The notes: generated from the letters alone by a model not told the origin. 64,000 bases of DNA from Paradevosia shaoguanensis (GCF_016801025.1 NZ_CP068983.1:1364001-1428000); one strand, 5' to 3'. Counted from the first letter of the stretch, positions 7,171 through 15,430 are shown. Program-made: numbers and translations.

Positions 7171-8544
7171 TCATGACGCCACCACGATCTGCTGTGGCGG
7201 GCGCACGAATTTTCCGGTGCCGGGTTCGGAGAGGACCCTGGTGCCGTCGAAGGCCAGCTTGCCGCGCAAGTAGGTGGCGGCCGTGGTCCAGGGGAGCTTG
7301 ATGCCGTTATAGGGGCTCCAGCCGACGACGTTGTTGCCGGAGGCGGCGGCGTCATAGGTCTTTTCGACCGGGACCAGCACCGTGATATCGGCATCGCGGC
7401 CGGGGGTAAGCGCGCCCTTGACGTGGTCGAGGCGGAAGTGGCGGGCCGGGTTTTCGGCCATGAGTTTGGCGGCCCAGGTCAGCGAGATGCCGCGATCCAG
7501 CGCACCCTTGACGAAAAGCGGGACCATGGCTTCGAGGCCCGGAACGCCCGAGGCGTTGGCGAGCATGTCGGGACGGGTCTTGCGGTTTTCCGACCAGCTC
7601 ACGTGGTCGGTCGAGACCAGGGTAACATTGCCGGCGGCAACCTGGCGCCAGAGGGCCTCGACTTCGGTGCGGGGTCGGATCGGCGGGTTGATCTTGGCCT
7701 TTCCGCCGAGGCGCCTGACGTCGTTTTCCTCGTCGAGCGTCAGGTAGTGGATGCAGCACTCGATGGAGGCGGCAAAACCCTGGGCGCGATAGCTGGCGGC
7801 GATGTCGTAGCCGCGCGACAGCGAGCAGTGGACGATGTGAGCGTCGGCGCCGGTGAGGGCGCCGGTTTCGTAGACTTGCAGCGTAGCCAGCAGTTCGGTC
7901 AGCGGCGGGCGCGAGAGGGCGTGGGCGCGGTAATCGGTGATGCCGAGCGCCTTGACCTTTTCCATGGCGGCACGGACGGCTTCGTCGTCCTCGTTATGGA
8001 CGCCGGCGGTGAGGCCGGTTTTGGCGATTGTCGCAAAGCATTCTTCGAGCAGGCCCGGCGGGATGCGGGGGAAGCGCTTGGGGTCGGTGCCGAAGGTCGA
8101 GAACTTGAAGGCGGCGACGCCGGCCTTGACCTGTTCGGGGATGCGTTTGGCGCCTTCGGTCGGATCGACGGTGCCGTAAAGGGCGAAATCGACGCGGGCC
8201 TGCGGGCCGGCATGATCGACCTTCTTGCGGACGGCTTCGGCCGAGCAGACGAGGTTGCCTTCGTCATAGGGCATGTCAACGATGGTGGTGACGCCACCGG
8301 CAGCGGCGGAGCGGGTGGACCAGACGAAATCTTCCTGGTCCTTCTGGGAGAGCGAATGCACCTGGGCGTCGATGGCGCCGGGGAGGATGAGGGCATTGCC
8401 CAGTTCGTGGCGTTCGCGGGCAGCCGGTGCGGGTCCCTGCCCGACCTCGGCGACCTTGCCGTCGCGGACGGCGACGTAGCCGGCTTCGAGGATGCGGCTG
8501 GAAAGCACCACGTTGCCCGAGAGGACGAGATCGAAATCGGACAT
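7171..8544 (-). CDS. hydantoinase/dihydroorotase-type amidohydrolase
   Basis: The 457-residue cyclic-amidohydrolase protein fits the hydantoin-5-propionate hydrolase step. A probable carboxylated Lys147 lies in GVAAFKFST, with His183 in AGVHNEDDE, His239 in HIVHCSLSRG and Asp313 in VSTDHVSWSE. The first metal motif is unusual: IDAQVHS (58-64) has Gln61 where most hydantoinases have His (DxHxH). Similar Gln variants occur in some dihydroorotase-like proteins, so activity is still plausible. It starts 14 bp after the upstream permease gene. A dihydropyrimidinase or allantoinase role is the alternative, but no purine or pyrimidine genes lie nearby. Confidence 0.8.
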   Translation of the reverse strand: MSDFDLVLSGNVVLSSRILEAGYVAVRDGKVAEVGQGPAPAARERHELGNALILPGAIDAQVHSLSQKDQEDFVWSTRSAAAGGVTTIVDMPYDEGNLVCSAEAVRKKVDHAGPQARVDFALYGTVDPTEGAKRIPEQVKAGVAAFKFSTFGTDPKRFPRIPPGLLEECFATIAKTGLTAGVHNEDDEAVRAAMEKVKALGITDYRAHALSRPPLTELLATLQVYETGALTGADAHIVHCSLSRGYDIAASYRAQGFAASIECCIHYLTLDEENDVRRLGGKAKINPPIRPRTEVEALWRQVAAGNVTLVSTDHVSWSENRKTRPDMLANASGVPGLEAMVPLFVKGALDRGISLTWAAKLMAENPARHFRLDHVKGALTPGRDADITVLVPVEKTYDAAASGNNVVGWSPYNGIKLPWTTAATYLRGKLAFDGTRVLSEPGTGKFVRPPQQIVVAS

Positions 8545-8558
8545 GTTCCAAAAGTCTC

Positions 8559-9311
8559 CTATGCGGCTTCCTGCTGGGCGCGGCCGGTGCGCGCCACGAG
8601 GAAGCGTTCGAAGGCCGAAAGGCCGTCGTAGATGAGCACGGCCAGCACGGCGACGATGAGGCCACCCTGCAGGACGAACGCGGTATTGCTGGCCGTAAGG
8701 CCGGCAATGATGACTTCGCCCAGCGTACGCGCCGCCACGGTCGAGCCGATGGTGGCGGTCGCGAGCGAAATAACGGTCGAAAGGCGGACGCCGCCCAGGA
8801 TAACGGGCAGCGCCAAAGGCAGTTCGACGCGGGTCAGGCGCTGCGTGCCGGTCATGCCCATGCCGCGTGCCGCCTCGGTGACGGCGGGCGGCAAGGTGGT
8901 GAGGCCGGTGAGCGAGTTCTCGAAGATGGGCAGGAGGCCGTAGAGGAAGAGCGCGACGAGCGTGGGCGCGGTGCCGAAGCCGAGGATGGGCACGGCAAGC
9001 GCCAGCACGGCGACGGGGGGAAAGGTCTGACCGATATTGGCGAGGCTGCGCGAGAGCGGCAGGAATTCAGCCCCGAACGGGCGCGTGACGAGGATGGCGA
9101 GCCCAACGGCCACGATGGTCGCCGCGACGGTGGCGGCGAAGGTGATGGTCAGGTGGCTGAGCGTCAGGCTCCAGAGGCTCCCGCGATCATAGATGGCGGG
9201 CTGGCCATTCTTGGTGAGCGGCTGCAGCAGGAAGGCAAAGCTTTCCGGCGTCACCAGGAACGCGATGAGCAGCGCCAGCACCACCAGCCTTATGAGCAGG
9301 GGCCATTTCAT
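8559..9311 (-). CDS. OpuC/betaine-type ABC permease (small subunit)
   Basis: A 250-residue membrane protein with about six hydrophobic segments. It carries the permease EAA-like loop EAARGMGMTGTQRLTRVELPLALPVILGG typical of OpuCB/YehW proteins (quoted from 163 on, split: EAARGMGMTGTQ then RLTRVELPLALP). It pairs with the larger permease upstream to form the channel. Its ATG overlaps the ATPase stop by four bases (ATGA). In this cluster the importer would take up ergothioneine, a trimethylammonium betaine, which fits the betaine-transporter family. Substrate is inferred from context. Confidence 0.82.
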   Translation of the reverse strand: MKWPLLIRLVVLALLIAFLVTPESFAFLLQPLTKNGQPAIYDRGSLWSLTLSHLTITFAATVAATIVAVGLAILVTRPFGAEFLPLSRSLANIGQTFPPVAVLALAVPILGFGTAPTLVALFLYGLLPIFENSLTGLTTLPPAVTEAARGMGMTGTQRLTRVELPLALPVILGGVRLSTVISLATATIGSTVAARTLGEVIIAGLTASNTAFVLQGGLIVAVLAVLIYDGLSAFERFLVARTGRAQQEAA

Positions 9312-10243
9312 TGCGGGCGGGCCGCGCGGCGGTTGAGTTCGGTGAGGGTGACGCGCCCGACGAGCTTGCCGCTTTCCTCGACCGGCAGGGCGGCGCGGCC
9401 GGACCACAGGAGTTCGGCAAAGGCATCGCGCAGGGAGGCATCGGCGGAGATGGGAGCGCCGAGGGCTTCGCCGGGCTCGACGGCCTCGCGGATCGAGGCC
9501 AGCGAAAGCAGGCGGAAGGGCCGCTCGCCGGTGCCGATGAGCTCGTTGACGAAGTCGGTAGCCGGGTGCGCGATGATCTCTTCGGGCGTCGCGTATTGGA
9601 GCAGCCGGCCCTTGTCCATGACGGCGATCTTGTCGCCGAGATGGATGGCCTCTTCCATGTCGTGCGTGACGAGCACGACGGTGGTGCCAAAACGTTTCTG
9701 GATATCGAGCAGGTCCTCCTGCGCCTTGGCGCGGATGATGGGATCGAGCGCGCCGAAAGGCTCGTCCATGAGGAGGATATTGGGCTCGGCGGCCAGCGCC
9801 CGGGCGACGCCGACGCGCTGCTGCTGGCCGCCCGAAAGTTCGCTCGGCATGCGGTCGCGATACTGGCCGGGATCGAGCTGGAAGAGGTCGAGCAGTTCAT
9901 CGACGCGCTTGTCGGTGCGCGCCTTGTCCCAGCCGAGCAGTTTCGGGACCGTGCCGATGTTCTGGCCGACGGTGCGATGCGGAAAGAGGCCGTGGCCCTG
10001 GATGGCGTAGCCGATGCGGCGGCGCAGCTCATAGGCGGGGACCGAGCGGGTGTCCTGGCCGTCGATGCGGATGGTACCGGAAGTGGGCTCGACCAGGCGG
10101 TTGATCATACGCAGGAGCGTGGTCTTGCCCGAGCCCGACGTGCCGACGATGACGGTAATGGTATGTGGATCGACCGTCATGGTGACGCGATCGACGACAT
10201 TGGTGTCGCCATAGGTCTTGGTGATCTCTTCGATCTCAATCAT
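9308..10243 (-). CDS. OpuCA-like ABC transporter ATPase with CBS region
   Basis: The 311-residue ATPase has Walker A GTSGSGKTT (about 34-42), signature LSGGQQQRVGVARAL, Walker B ILLMDEPFGALD and the switch His in VLVTHDMEEA. After residue 230 it continues into a CBS-like region that includes AALPVEESGKLVGRVTLTEL. That arrangement is usual for quaternary-amine importers such as OpuCA and ProV. It overlaps the upstream permease gene by eight bases and the downstream permease gene by four. It should power the importer of the ergothioneine cluster. Confidence 0.87.
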   Translation of the reverse strand: MIEIEEITKTYGDTNVVDRVTMTVDPHTITVIVGTSGSGKTTLLRMINRLVEPTSGTIRIDGQDTRSVPAYELRRRIGYAIQGHGLFPHRTVGQNIGTVPKLLGWDKARTDKRVDELLDLFQLDPGQYRDRMPSELSGGQQQRVGVARALAAEPNILLMDEPFGALDPIIRAKAQEDLLDIQKRFGTTVVLVTHDMEEAIHLGDKIAVMDKGRLLQYATPEEIIAHPATDFVNELIGTGERPFRLLSLASIREAVEPGEALGAPISADASLRDAFAELLWSGRAALPVEESGKLVGRVTLTELNRRAARPQ

Positions 10244-11429
10244 TGGCGGGTTCCCGTGGCGAGACCATTTCGACTATGGCATCGAGGATGACGGCGGAGG
10301 CGAAGGCCAGGGCGACGGTCGGGACGGCGCCCAGCAGCACGAGGTCCATCGCAGTCTGGCCGATGCCCTGAAAGACGAAGACGCCGAAGCCGCCGCCGCC
10401 GATCAGCGCGGCGATGGTGGCGAGGCCGATATTCTGCACCAGGACGATGCGGATGCCGGTGAGGATGACCGGAAAGGCCAAGGGCAGCTCGACCGAGAAC
10501 AGGCGCTGGCGATCGGTCATGCCCATGCCGCGCGCCGCGTCGTTGGCGGCCTCGGGCACGCCGACAAGGCCGACCACGGTGTTGGAGACCACCGGCAGGA
10601 GGCTATAGATGAAAAGCGCCACCATGGCGGGCGCGGCGCCAATGCCCGAAACCCCGATGGCTGCGAGCGCGGGTACGGCAGCAGCGAGGGCGCCAAGGGG
10701 GGCGATCAGCAGACCGAACAGTGCGATCGAGGGGATGGTCTGGACGGCGTTGAGGACATTAAGCACGACGGTGCGCAGCCGCCGATTGCGATAGCACGCA
10801 ACGCCCAGCGGAATGCCGACGGCTGTCGCCACGACCAGCGAGCCGAAGGCGAGAAGCACATGCGTCTGGCCTTCACGCCAGAACGCGTCCGCCCGGCTGG
10901 CATATTCCTTGAGGATCGAAAGGTCGCTCCAGGACCCGCTCCAGAGCAGCGCGCCAAGCCCGATCGCAACCACCGCCAGAATGGCGATGCGCGGCCAGGG
11001 CCCGAGGCGCAGGCGCGTCAGCGAATCGGCAGCCAGCAGCGCAAAGGCGCCGGTCAGCACCCAGAAGCCGGCGCCCGGCGCGATGCGCACCAGCTTGTCG
11101 CCTTCCGGAGTGAGAAAATAACCGGCAATGCCGACATAGATCGCAATCGCCGCCAGCGCGACGAAACTCATCGCCAGCCGGAATATCGTCGGCGTGCGCA
11201 GCGCGCTCACCGGAATGGAAACCGCCAGCACCGCTGCGAGAATGGCCGCATGCAGCGGCGGCAGCGCCGCGAAGATCGAGCGTGGTTCGCCCGGCAGGAT
11301 ACGGTTGGGCTTGAAATCGACGAAGGGCAGCGCGAACCAGCCCACCAACACGATCAGCGTAATGACGACGCCGAGCTTGTCGAGGCCGATAACCCGTTTC
11401 GGCAATGCTGTGGCGACGCTTTGAGCCAT
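10236..11429 (-). CDS. OpuC/betaine-type ABC permease (large subunit)
   Basis: This 397-residue membrane protein has extra N-terminal transmembrane segments (about residues 15-200) before the standard permease domain, which contains DAARGMGMTDRQRLF and ELPLAFPVILTG. Homologues with long N-terminal regions occur in YehY-type betaine transporters. ATG 11429 was preferred, although an in-frame GTG at 11435 lies closer to the AAGGGAGG ribosome-binding site, so either may be used. It overlaps the ATPase gene by eight bases. Together with the small permease it forms a heterodimeric channel. Confidence 0.82.
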   Translation of the reverse strand: MAQSVATALPKRVIGLDKLGVVITLIVLVGWFALPFVDFKPNRILPGEPRSIFAALPPLHAAILAAVLAVSIPVSALRTPTIFRLAMSFVALAAIAIYVGIAGYFLTPEGDKLVRIAPGAGFWVLTGAFALLAADSLTRLRLGPWPRIAILAVVAIGLGALLWSGSWSDLSILKEYASRADAFWREGQTHVLLAFGSLVVATAVGIPLGVACYRNRRLRTVVLNVLNAVQTIPSIALFGLLIAPLGALAAAVPALAAIGVSGIGAAPAMVALFIYSLLPVVSNTVVGLVGVPEAANDAARGMGMTDRQRLFSVELPLAFPVILTGIRIVLVQNIGLATIAALIGGGGFGVFVFQGIGQTAMDLVLLGAVPTVALAFASAVILDAIVEMVSPREPAND

Positions 11430-11477
11430 CGTCACCGGGCCTCCCTTGCTCGGATCGATTGGGAAAGTCGACTTCGG

Positions 11478-11504
11478 GGCGGAGAGGGAGGTGCCCTCCC
11501 CGCC
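11478..11504 (-). promoter_or_regulatory. stem-loop between binding-protein and permease genes
   Basis: An 11-bp stem with one mismatch closes a five-base loop just after the binding-protein gene. No T-run follows on the minus strand, so it looks like an mRNA-stabilising or attenuating hairpin that would keep binding-protein levels above those of the membrane subunits. Confidence 0.5.
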
Positions 11505-11519
11505 ACGGGTCGCAAAAGC

Positions 11520-12431
11520 CTACTTGATGAGGCTGTTGGTCTTGAGGAAGTCGAGCGCCACGGCATTGGCCGGTTCGCCCGCCACCTGCACGCGGCCGTT
11601 GAGCTCCTGCAGGGTCTTGAGGTCGAGCTTGGCGAAGACCGGCTTCAGAAGGTCCGCGATCTGCGGATATTGCGTCAGCACGGCTTCGCGGATGATCGGA
11701 GCGGGCTCGTAGACCGGCTGCACGCCCTTGTCGTCATCGAGCACGGTGAGCTTGGAGGGCGCGATGCCGCCGTCGGTGCCATAGACCATGGCCGCATTGG
11801 CGCCCGAGGTCTGCTGCGCCGCCGCCGCGATGGTTGCTGCCGTATCGCCGCCGGAAAGCGTGATGAGCTGCTCGGGCTTCAGGGTGAAGCCATAGGCGGT
11901 CTGGAAGGCGGGGAGCGCTGCCGGCGAGTTCACGAACTCGGAAGAAGCGGCCAGCTTCACTTCGCCGCCGCCGGCAACCCACTTGCCGAAGTCGGAGAGC
12001 GTTTTCAGGTTGTTCGGGCCCGCCACGTCGTCACGCAGCGCGATGGCCCAGGTATTGTTGGCCGGGGCGGGGTCGAGCCAGACGATCTTGTTGGTGTCGT
12101 AGTCGAGCTTCTTGACCTCAGCATAGCCTTCGGCCGCGTTGTTCCAGATGGGCTTGTCGGCTTCGTTGAAGAAGAAGGCGCCGTTGCCGGTATATTCCGG
12201 ATAGATATCGATCTGGCCGGCCGTGATGGCCTCGCGCACGACCGGGGTCGCGCCGAGCTGGATCTTGTCGGTCACCGGAATCTGGTTGGCTTTGAGCACT
12301 TCGAGAATGATGTTGCCCAGCACGCCGCCTTCGGTGTCGATCTTTGAGGAAACCACGACCTGGGCCTGGGCCGCAGTCGCTGTCAGTGCCAGCGCCGCAA
12401 GGGCGCCGAGAATCCTGGTAGTCAGTCGCAT
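11520..12431 (-). CDS. OpuAC/OsmF-type periplasmic substrate-binding protein
   Basis: The 303-residue protein begins with a Sec signal peptide (residues 1-23, cleavage likely after AQA). It contains the quaternary-amine-binding family motif QIDIYPEYTGNG at about 95-106 and many aromatic residues suited to caging a trimethylammonium group. It is the binding component of the four-gene importer. Its place directly after the ergothionase-like gene suggests it captures ergothioneine. A compatible solute such as glycine betaine or choline is the alternative ligand. Confidence 0.85.
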   Translation of the reverse strand: MRLTTRILGALAALALTATAAQAQVVVSSKIDTEGGVLGNIILEVLKANQIPVTDKIQLGATPVVREAITAGQIDIYPEYTGNGAFFFNEADKPIWNNAAEGYAEVKKLDYDTNKIVWLDPAPANNTWAIALRDDVAGPNNLKTLSDFGKWVAGGGEVKLAASSEFVNSPAALPAFQTAYGFTLKPEQLITLSGGDTAATIAAAAQQTSGANAAMVYGTDGGIAPSKLTVLDDDKGVQPVYEPAPIIREAVLTQYPQIADLLKPVFAKLDLKTLQELNGRVQVAGEPANAVALDFLKTNSLIK

Positions 12432-12513
12432 GATGCACTCCCGTGTTGCCTTGGCTCATGCCAAGCTATTGCCTACCCTAACGTTTCAGGCCCGCGCGAC
12501 CAGCCCGCACTTG

Positions 12514-14058
12514 CTAAGCAATGGGGCCCAAAGCGAAAAAGTCGTCCAACTGGGGTAACGGTGCTTGGGAAATAAGTTTCCCCATCGTTTCGTCCGAACC
12601 CAGATCGCTCTCGATCGCTTCCACCTCCGCCGATAGCGGACGGTCGAGCCTGTAGAACTCGGCATGGCCGCGCACGATCTCGTAGATCATGCCGGGCACG
12701 CCGGCCGGCCGGTCACCCAGGATATCCATGGCCTGGGCCGAAAGCAGGGCCTCGAGCGCCGCCATGCGGCGCAGGGCCCGCACCTGCCGTTCGAATCGCT
12801 CGACGACCAACGGCAGGAAAGCCGCCTCGTCCTCGATGCCGGCTGCCACTACCATGGCCTGCGCCGAGATCGGTGTCGACATGGAATGGACACGGGCGAA
12901 CAATTCGCCGGCCAGCTTGATGATCGGCCCGAAACCGGTTGCAATCGCGCCCGGCGCCACGAGATTGATCGGCAGGTCGCGCCGTACGCCGTTCCCCAGC
13001 AACACGCAGCGATTGAAGGAATTTCGCGCTGCGTGCGCCAGCGCGAGCTGCGCGGTCTGGAGGAAAACCGTCACGTCGAGCGGCAGCGAGCCGCCCGAGG
13101 TCAGCACCTCGCCCTCGACCACCACCGGATTGTCGTCCGTTCGCCCGGTCGCTGCCAGAATCGTGCGGCCGGAAACCAGAAGGCTCTCGAACGCGGTGCC
13201 GAAGACCTGGGGAATCATGCGCAGGCTCAGGGGGTCCTGGACATGCGTCGTCACCGGCCATTCCCAGTCGGCAACCGCGTCCATCATCCAGGTGCCGATC
13301 AGCGCCTCGCGCTCGGTGCCGACATGGGCCACCGCCTTCCAGGGGTCGCGCGACGCGCCCAGCCCGCCGCCGGTCATGAGCGCCGTCGCCAGCATGACGC
13401 GCACTGCGCTCGCCGCAGCGCGCATGGCGCCCGCCGCCGCTGCATAGCCAACGGCATTGATCGAAATGGAGGCGAGGCTGTCGCGCGGCGCCAGCTGCAC
13501 CGGCTTGAGGCCCGCCTCGGCAAGCGCGGCTTCCGCCGAAAGCCGCCGGCCATGATAGATGGCCTCGCCGACCCCAGTCAGCACCGCCCCGATCTGGCCC
13601 ATGAGCCCGATATCGGCGCAGCCGATCGAGCCGGTGCGGCGCACCACCGGCACCACATCGGCCGAAAGCAGGCGCAGATAGGTATCGACCAGTTCCGGCG
13701 AGCAGCCGACGCGCCCGGTCAGCGCGGTATTGACGCGGATGGCCATGGCGTTGCGTACGACGGCGCTCGGAAACGGCGCGCCGGTGCCGAAGTGGTGCGC
13801 CCGCACCAGGCCCATATTGTAGGTATCAAGGTCCTCAGGCGACCACTCGATGTCCTTCATCGCCCCCACGCCCGTCGTCGCGCCGTAGACCGGCGCGCCG
13901 TGAGCGATGCGTTCCTCCATCACCGCGCGGCTGGCGCGCACCCGCTCCATCGCCGCCGGGTCGGCGAGGGGTACGGCCAGGCCGGCGCCGATCCGCGCCA
14001 TCGTCGCAAAGCTCAGCGGCTTTCCGTCGAAGGTTACGGGGGTTACGGCAACGGTCAT
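12514..14058 (-). CDS. MIO-less ammonia-lyase homologue, probable ergothionase
   Basis: The 514-residue protein has the histidine/phenylalanine ammonia-lyase fold. Landmarks are VYGATTGVG (58-65, Tyr58), VQDPLSLRMIPQVFG (273-287) and DDNP (308-311). Two catalytic features differ. The cofactor loop reads RTGSIGCADIGLMG (141-154), so the Ala-Ser-Gly that cyclises to MIO is missing. The Tyr of QDPYS is Leu277. Loss of MIO is expected for ergothionase, which eliminates trimethylamine, a good leaving group, to give thiourocanate. It is the first gene of the cluster, divergent from a LysR-type regulator. The function is a strong inference from motif and context. Confidence 0.8.
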   Translation of the reverse strand: MTVAVTPVTFDGKPLSFATMARIGAGLAVPLADPAAMERVRASRAVMEERIAHGAPVYGATTGVGAMKDIEWSPEDLDTYNMGLVRAHHFGTGAPFPSAVVRNAMAIRVNTALTGRVGCSPELVDTYLRLLSADVVPVVRRTGSIGCADIGLMGQIGAVLTGVGEAIYHGRRLSAEAALAEAGLKPVQLAPRDSLASISINAVGYAAAAGAMRAAASAVRVMLATALMTGGGLGASRDPWKAVAHVGTEREALIGTWMMDAVADWEWPVTTHVQDPLSLRMIPQVFGTAFESLLVSGRTILAATGRTDDNPVVVEGEVLTSGGSLPLDVTVFLQTAQLALAHAARNSFNRCVLLGNGVRRDLPINLVAPGAIATGFGPIIKLAGELFARVHSMSTPISAQAMVVAAGIEDEAAFLPLVVERFERQVRALRRMAALEALLSAQAMDILGDRPAGVPGMIYEIVRGHAEFYRLDRPLSAEVEAIESDLGSDETMGKLISQAPLPQLDDFFALGPIA

Positions 14059-14107
14059 GGCAATGGTTCCTCTCTCATGGGGCACGCTATTGGATAAAAT
14101 GCGGAGC

Positions 14108-14119
14108 TGGGATATCCCA
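14108..14119. promoter_or_regulatory. palindrome in the ergothionase/LysR divergent promoter
   Basis: TGGGATATCCCA is a perfect 12-bp inverted repeat midway between the divergent lyase and regulator genes. It is a candidate binding site for the tandem-HTH LysR-type regulator, though it lacks a classic T-N11-A form. Confidence 0.4.
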
Positions 14120-14167
14120 AATCGTGAACACCAGATGCCGTCGGATCGAGCATGAAGGACGCGGGAA

Positions 14168-15316
14168 TTGGATAGCGCTACGCTGGTCATCGCCCATCGG
14201 GTGCTGACGGCGCGCAGCATACGCGCAGTGGCGCGCGACCTCAAACGGGCGCCGGCAAGCGTGGCGGCCGCCATGTCGCGCCTCGAAGCCGAGATTTCAG
14301 TGACCCTGGCCGAGCGCGCCGGCGCCGGCCTCGTGCTCACCCTCGAAGCCGAACGCCTCGGCCCGGAGATTTCCCGCGCCACCGCAATCATTGAAGCCAT
14401 CGTGCCAGATGCCGCCCAACGCGGCATCAATCTCGAAGCCCTCTGGCGCTTCGCGGAAGTCGCAAGCGCCGGCAGCGTTCGGCGCGCCGCGCAACGGCTC
14501 GGCCTCGGCCAGCCCCAGCTCACCCGCCAGATCGCCGCGCTCGAAGCCCTGCTCGGTGCGCCGCTTCTCGAACGCGGCACCGCCGGCTCTCGCCCCACCG
14601 CCAGGGGCGAAGCGATGCTCGACCGCATCCAGGATCTGGCCGGCATCTGGTCCGACCTGGCGCGCACCGCCCCCGATCGCTTCCGCAAGCACGCCGCCAC
14701 GACGCGCCTGGGTTCGGTCATTCCTCTTGGCTACGAAAGCGAGCTGGCCCGCATGCTGGCCGCGCTCACCGCCCGCTGGCTCAAGGCGCGGCCGCGCCAG
14801 CCGCTCTTCATCTCGAGCACCACCGCCGAGGAATTGCTGGCCGGCCTCAAGAGCGGCCGGTTCGACGCCGCCATTCTCGACGTCGAAACACCGCCGCCCG
14901 AATACGAAGCCCACCTGCTCTACCGCTCGCCGCTCGCTCTGGTCGGCACCCGGCAATCTCTGGCGGCGGCCGGCGACGTATCAGCCCTCCTCGCCGGCAT
15001 GCCCATTGCCGTTCCGAGCCTGCGCAGCGGCCTGCGGCAGGCGGCGATGCGCTATCTCGATGCGACGCTCGACGAGCTTCGGCGCGAAAAGCTGACGCTG
15101 ATCGAGATCGACTCGATCCCCGTCATCGTCAACCTCGTGCTCCACCACGGCTTCATCTCGGTGCTCCCCGAAGCCTCAGTCGGCAACATCCGCGGCGACC
15201 TCGCCCGCCTTCCGTTGGGCGAGGAGCATGCGCTTTCCATCCGGTTGGTCTGGCCGAAGGGCAATGGCGGCCGGAACGTCGGAGAAATGGTGCTGGGGTT
15301 GATGGGCAGGGAGTGA
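14168..15316 (+). CDS. LysR-type regulator with two N-terminal HTH units
   Basis: At 382 residues this is about 80 longer than normal LysR proteins. Residues 1-68 resemble one LysR winged helix (AVARDLKRAPASVAAAMSRL, ending LVLTLEAERL). Residues 88-155 are a second, canonical one (SVRRAAQRLGLGQPQLTRQI, ending RPTARGEAML). A substrate-binding domain fills about 180-382. Start is TTG 14168; the upstream ATG at 14152 is out of frame and gives only a seven-codon peptide whose TAG overlaps this start. Divergence from the ergothionase-like gene makes it the likely regulator of the cluster, perhaps sensing ergothioneine or thiourocanate. Confidence 0.82.
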   Translation: MDSATLVIAHRVLTARSIRAVARDLKRAPASVAAAMSRLEAEISVTLAERAGAGLVLTLEAERLGPEISRATAIIEAIVPDAAQRGINLEALWRFAEVASAGSVRRAAQRLGLGQPQLTRQIAALEALLGAPLLERGTAGSRPTARGEAMLDRIQDLAGIWSDLARTAPDRFRKHAATTRLGSVIPLGYESELARMLAALTARWLKARPRQPLFISSTTAEELLAGLKSGRFDAAILDVETPPPEYEAHLLYRSPLALVGTRQSLAAAGDVSALLAGMPIAVPSLRSGLRQAAMRYLDATLDELRREKLTLIEIDSIPVIVNLVLHHGFISVLPEASVGNIRGDLARLPLGEEHALSIRLVWPKGNGGRNVGEMVLGLMGRE

Positions 15317-15430
15317 GCGGGCGCGCGGGCAGGTGCGCGTTCTCTCAGCACATGGCGACGTAACGTTGAGTCCCGGCCTACGCCCGGAGAGGAGAAATCT
15401 GCACTAGGTAAGCGGAGCGGGGATGAACCC

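Noticed and set aside
10218-12347. A 709-codon plus-strand frame
   Set aside because: It is antisense to the permease and binding-protein genes and has no recognisable domain.
8559-12431. Simple glycine-betaine osmoprotection transporter
   Set aside because: The family fits, but the genes are embedded between enzymes of one catabolic route with overlaps, and no osmotic-stress genes are nearby. It remains the alternative substrate.
2838-14058. Ordinary histidine utilisation (hut) operon
   Set aside because: HutI, HutF and HutG are missing, the HutH-like protein lacks the MIO triad and the HutU-like protein lacks the catalytic Cys, while desulfurase, hydantoinase and carbamoylase genes are present instead.
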